In this document: positions 7,065 through 8,035 of the stretch, piece by piece
Numbering within the stretch: the stretch's first letter is position 1
Layout: every line of letters begins with the position of its first letter
Assembly (NCBI GenBank): GCA_964609385.1
Contig: CAZSSM010000159.1
Coordinates: forward strand, 1 to 8,035
Direction of reading: 5' to 3'
Source of the DNA: CAZSSM01 sp964609385
GTDB lineage: Bacteria > Planctomycetota > Planctomycetia > Isosphaerales > Isosphaeraceae
Length of the DNA: 8,035 nt
Notes under the pieces: model-generated
Databases searched by the model: none
The model's input: the letters and a program-made list of their open reading frames with translations, nothing else
Told to the model about the DNA's origin: nothing
Program-made: the position numbers and the translations under genes

Positions 7065-7070
7065 GAAAAT

Positions 7071-7077
7071 CCCTTCT
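7071..7077 (-). promoter_or_regulatory. Shine-Dalgarno that fixes the GTG start of the propeller gene
   Basis: Read on the minus strand this is AGAAGGG, followed by ATTTTC and then GTG at 7064-7062. The 6-base spacing and strong anti-SD complementarity decide for this non-ATG start over the upstream in-frame ATG at 7214. Confidence 0.75.
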
Positions 7078-7739
7078 TTTAGAGTGATGTGGGAGATGGT
7101 TGAGTCAGAAACGTTAGACGAGTGCAGTTGCGGGTAGATTACCAGTGTCCCACACCTCGGAAGGCGACTCGTGGCCCGCTCCGGAATCCGTCGTTTCCGC
7201 CAGTTTCTCGACACTCGTGAACAGCATCCTTTTGCTCTGGATTCGGTTCTCCCTGCCGACTGGCCAAGAAGAACGAGGGAGCGATGAAGTGTTCAGGGGG
7301 AGTGGACGACAGCCCCGCATCTGGGCCGACGGTGAAAGGCGATCACCAAGCGAATCTACAATAATGAGCCGGTCGAGTGAGTCGAGTTCCCTAGGTTCTG
7401 GACTTGTTGTCCGCAGACAGAAACCAATTCTTTATTGCGTTTGGTACTCGCCCCGCAAGATCGGGCTTTAGTCAATCTAGAGCGTTGGCCACACCGATCG
7501 GGTCTCGCGCAGCAAACACAGGGACAGCTCCCGTGGAACGTCCTCATGTTCGTTTTCAAAGATCTTGAACTTCCCGGCTTTCGTCGTCCGAGAATTGGTA
7601 GCATGAAGCATACTACGCAACCAATTACTGACCGAGGAGGAGAGTGTCCAAGCTCCTCGCTTCAACAAACTCAGGAAGGATGATCCTGAACGAACTGCTG
7701 GAAAACACGATCCGATTGCCCCGATCGTTTCGATGAAAT

Positions 7740-7794
7740 GGCGAGGCGAGCCGGATCGTCGAGGCTCCGGAGAAAATCCGGTGAACGCCTCGCC
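7740..7794. repeat. Large interrupted inverted repeat flanked by a direct repeat
   Basis: GGCGAGGCG (7740-7748) pairs exactly with CGCCTCGCC (7786-7794). Inside, CCGGAT (7751-7756) pairs with ATCCGG (7776-7781), across a 2/4-base internal loop. The centre carries the self-complementary CTCCGGAG (7765-7772). That is 15 outer and inner pairs in 55 bases. The 10-mer GCCCCGATCG occurs on both sides, at 7718-7727 and 7792-7801, in direct orientation. No T-run follows on either strand. It ends 86 bases before the HTH gene and could be a leader structure, a protein site, or a small mobile-repeat copy. Confidence 0.5.
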
Positions 7795-7842
7795 CCGATC
7801 GCTTGATTCTATCTGTGGTGGGCCGGTCCTCAAACGAAGAGG

Positions 7843-7856
7843 TAGGCGACAGCCTA
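7843..7856 (+). promoter_or_regulatory. Small hairpin ahead of the HTH gene ribosome site
   Basis: TAGGC (7843-7847) and GCCTA (7852-7856) form a perfect 5-base-pair stem with a GACA loop. It lies 8 bases before the GGGGGA Shine-Dalgarno candidate at 7865-7870. It is short and may be a chance structure. Confidence 0.2.
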
Positions 7857-7880
7857 ATAGGATCGGGGGAATAGTTCGGG

Positions 7881-8035
7881 ATGGACGGCGCGGTTCCCAC
7901 TCGCGAGGTCATCGACGCGATCTGCCAGGGCATTCGTCAAGGCTGGGGCGTCCCCCGAGCCTGCATGGACGTCGGAGTCGATGAGCCGACCATCAAACGA
8001 TGGATGGCACGCGGCGAGGTGGCTCATCGCGAGGG
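7881..8035 (+). CDS. Helix-turn-helix protein, N-terminal part only (terminase-small-subunit-like)
   Basis: The gene starts at ATG 7881 and is cut by the window edge after 51 codons plus two bases. GGGGGA at 7865-7870, 10 bases before the ATG, is a reasonable Shine-Dalgarno. Residues about 8-46 show a helix-turn-helix pattern: REVIDAICQGIRQG, a second helix VPRACMDVGV, then a recognition-type helix EPTIKRWMARGE. The I-x-x-x-x-x-G, A-C-x-x-x-G-V and T-I-x-R-W-x-x-R-G-E spacing is like the N-terminal DNA-binding domain of phage terminase small subunits and related HTH proteins, where AA-x-x-aGi and T-x-x-rWl-x-rGe recur. A transposase or regulator HTH is an alternative, and the missing C-terminus prevents a decision. 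A phage-type origin would fit the recombinase relic upstream, but the two are 2.2 kb apart and need not be related. Confidence 0.65.
   Translation, partial: MDGAVPTREVIDAICQGIRQGWGVPRACMDVGVDEPTIKRWMARGEVAHRE

Larger units (their letters stand above)
7078..7880. other. Long region without a convincing gene
   Basis: About 800 bases separate the divergent propeller and HTH genes. Open frames exist on both strands (for example 7145-7471 plus and 7477-7833 minus) but have no recognisable motifs, no good ribosome sites, and less third-position GC bias than real genes nearby. Composition is closer to balanced than in the coding regions. The stretch holds several dyads: AATTGGT/ACCAATT (7593-7599, 7620-7626), CGAGGAG/CTCCTCG (7633-7639, 7653-7659), a large interrupted hairpin at 7740-7794, and TAGGC/GCCTA (7843-7856). 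The promoters for both flanking genes must lie here; I cannot place them confidently. Confidence 0.5.

Noticed and set aside
6279..7082. 267-residue plus-strand frame antisense to the propeller gene
   Set aside because: Long only because of biased codons; the minus strand has signal peptide, repeats, PEP-CTERM tail and Shine-Dalgarno.
7644..7736. Short GTG-started plus-strand frame behind a GAGGAGGAG sequence
   Set aside because: The apparent Shine-Dalgarno is part of a 7-base-pair hairpin, and the 30-residue product resembles nothing known.
7477..7833. 118-residue minus-strand frame in the gene-poor region
   Set aside because: No known motif, no clear ribosome site, and the large inverted repeat lies within its N-terminal part; retained only as a remote possibility.
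1..8035. tRNA, rRNA, CRISPR array or complete insertion sequence
   Set aside because: I looked for cloverleaf signatures, regularly spaced direct repeats and terminal inverted repeats flanking a transposase on both strands and found none.

Overview
The window looks like chromosomal DNA from a GC-rich planctomycete, most likely close to the Isosphaeraceae. Three things suggest this. Two secreted proteins end in PEP-CTERM sorting tails. One protein opens with the LEPRTLLSA motif (LEPR-XLL type), common on planctomycete surface proteins. A large membrane protein combines a WWHL-type multi-pass module with TPR repeats. Codons are strongly G/C-biased in the real genes, which also makes many long spurious ORFs on the opposite strand.

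Layout, left to right. Bases 1-402 hold no supported gene, but contain an AT-rich island with an operator-like palindrome and a possible sigma70-type promoter. A PEP-CTERM protein gene (403-1065, +) follows. It converges on a LEPR-XLL/RTX-repeat gene (1133-2044, -), with a hairpin between them. Just upstream on the same strand is a 998-residue multi-pass membrane protein with a soluble domain and C-terminal TPRs (2142-5138, -). These two minus-strand genes are 97 bases apart and could be co-transcribed. Divergent from them lies a decayed tyrosine recombinase (about 5227-5708, +), carrying a frameshift and lacking the catalytic C-terminus. After about 350 bases of AT-rich and uncharacterised sequence comes a second PEP-CTERM gene, a predicted beta-propeller (6063-7064, -). 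Its start is best placed at a GTG behind a strong Shine-Dalgarno. About 800 bases with no convincing gene follow, holding several inverted repeats including a 55-base interrupted hairpin. At the right edge a helix-turn-helix protein begins (7881, +) and runs out of the window.

Functionally, the intact genes mostly concern the cell envelope: two proteins presumably sorted by an exosortase encoded elsewhere, one putative calcium-binding repeat protein, and one membrane protein resembling GT-C-fold glycosyltransferases. The recombinase relic, the base-composition shifts and the terminase-small-subunit-like HTH at the edge suggest that a mobile element once inserted in the right half. I see no clear new multi-gene system. 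The most unusual items are the highly basic linker inside the membrane protein, the recombinase relic, and the structured DNA upstream of the HTH gene.
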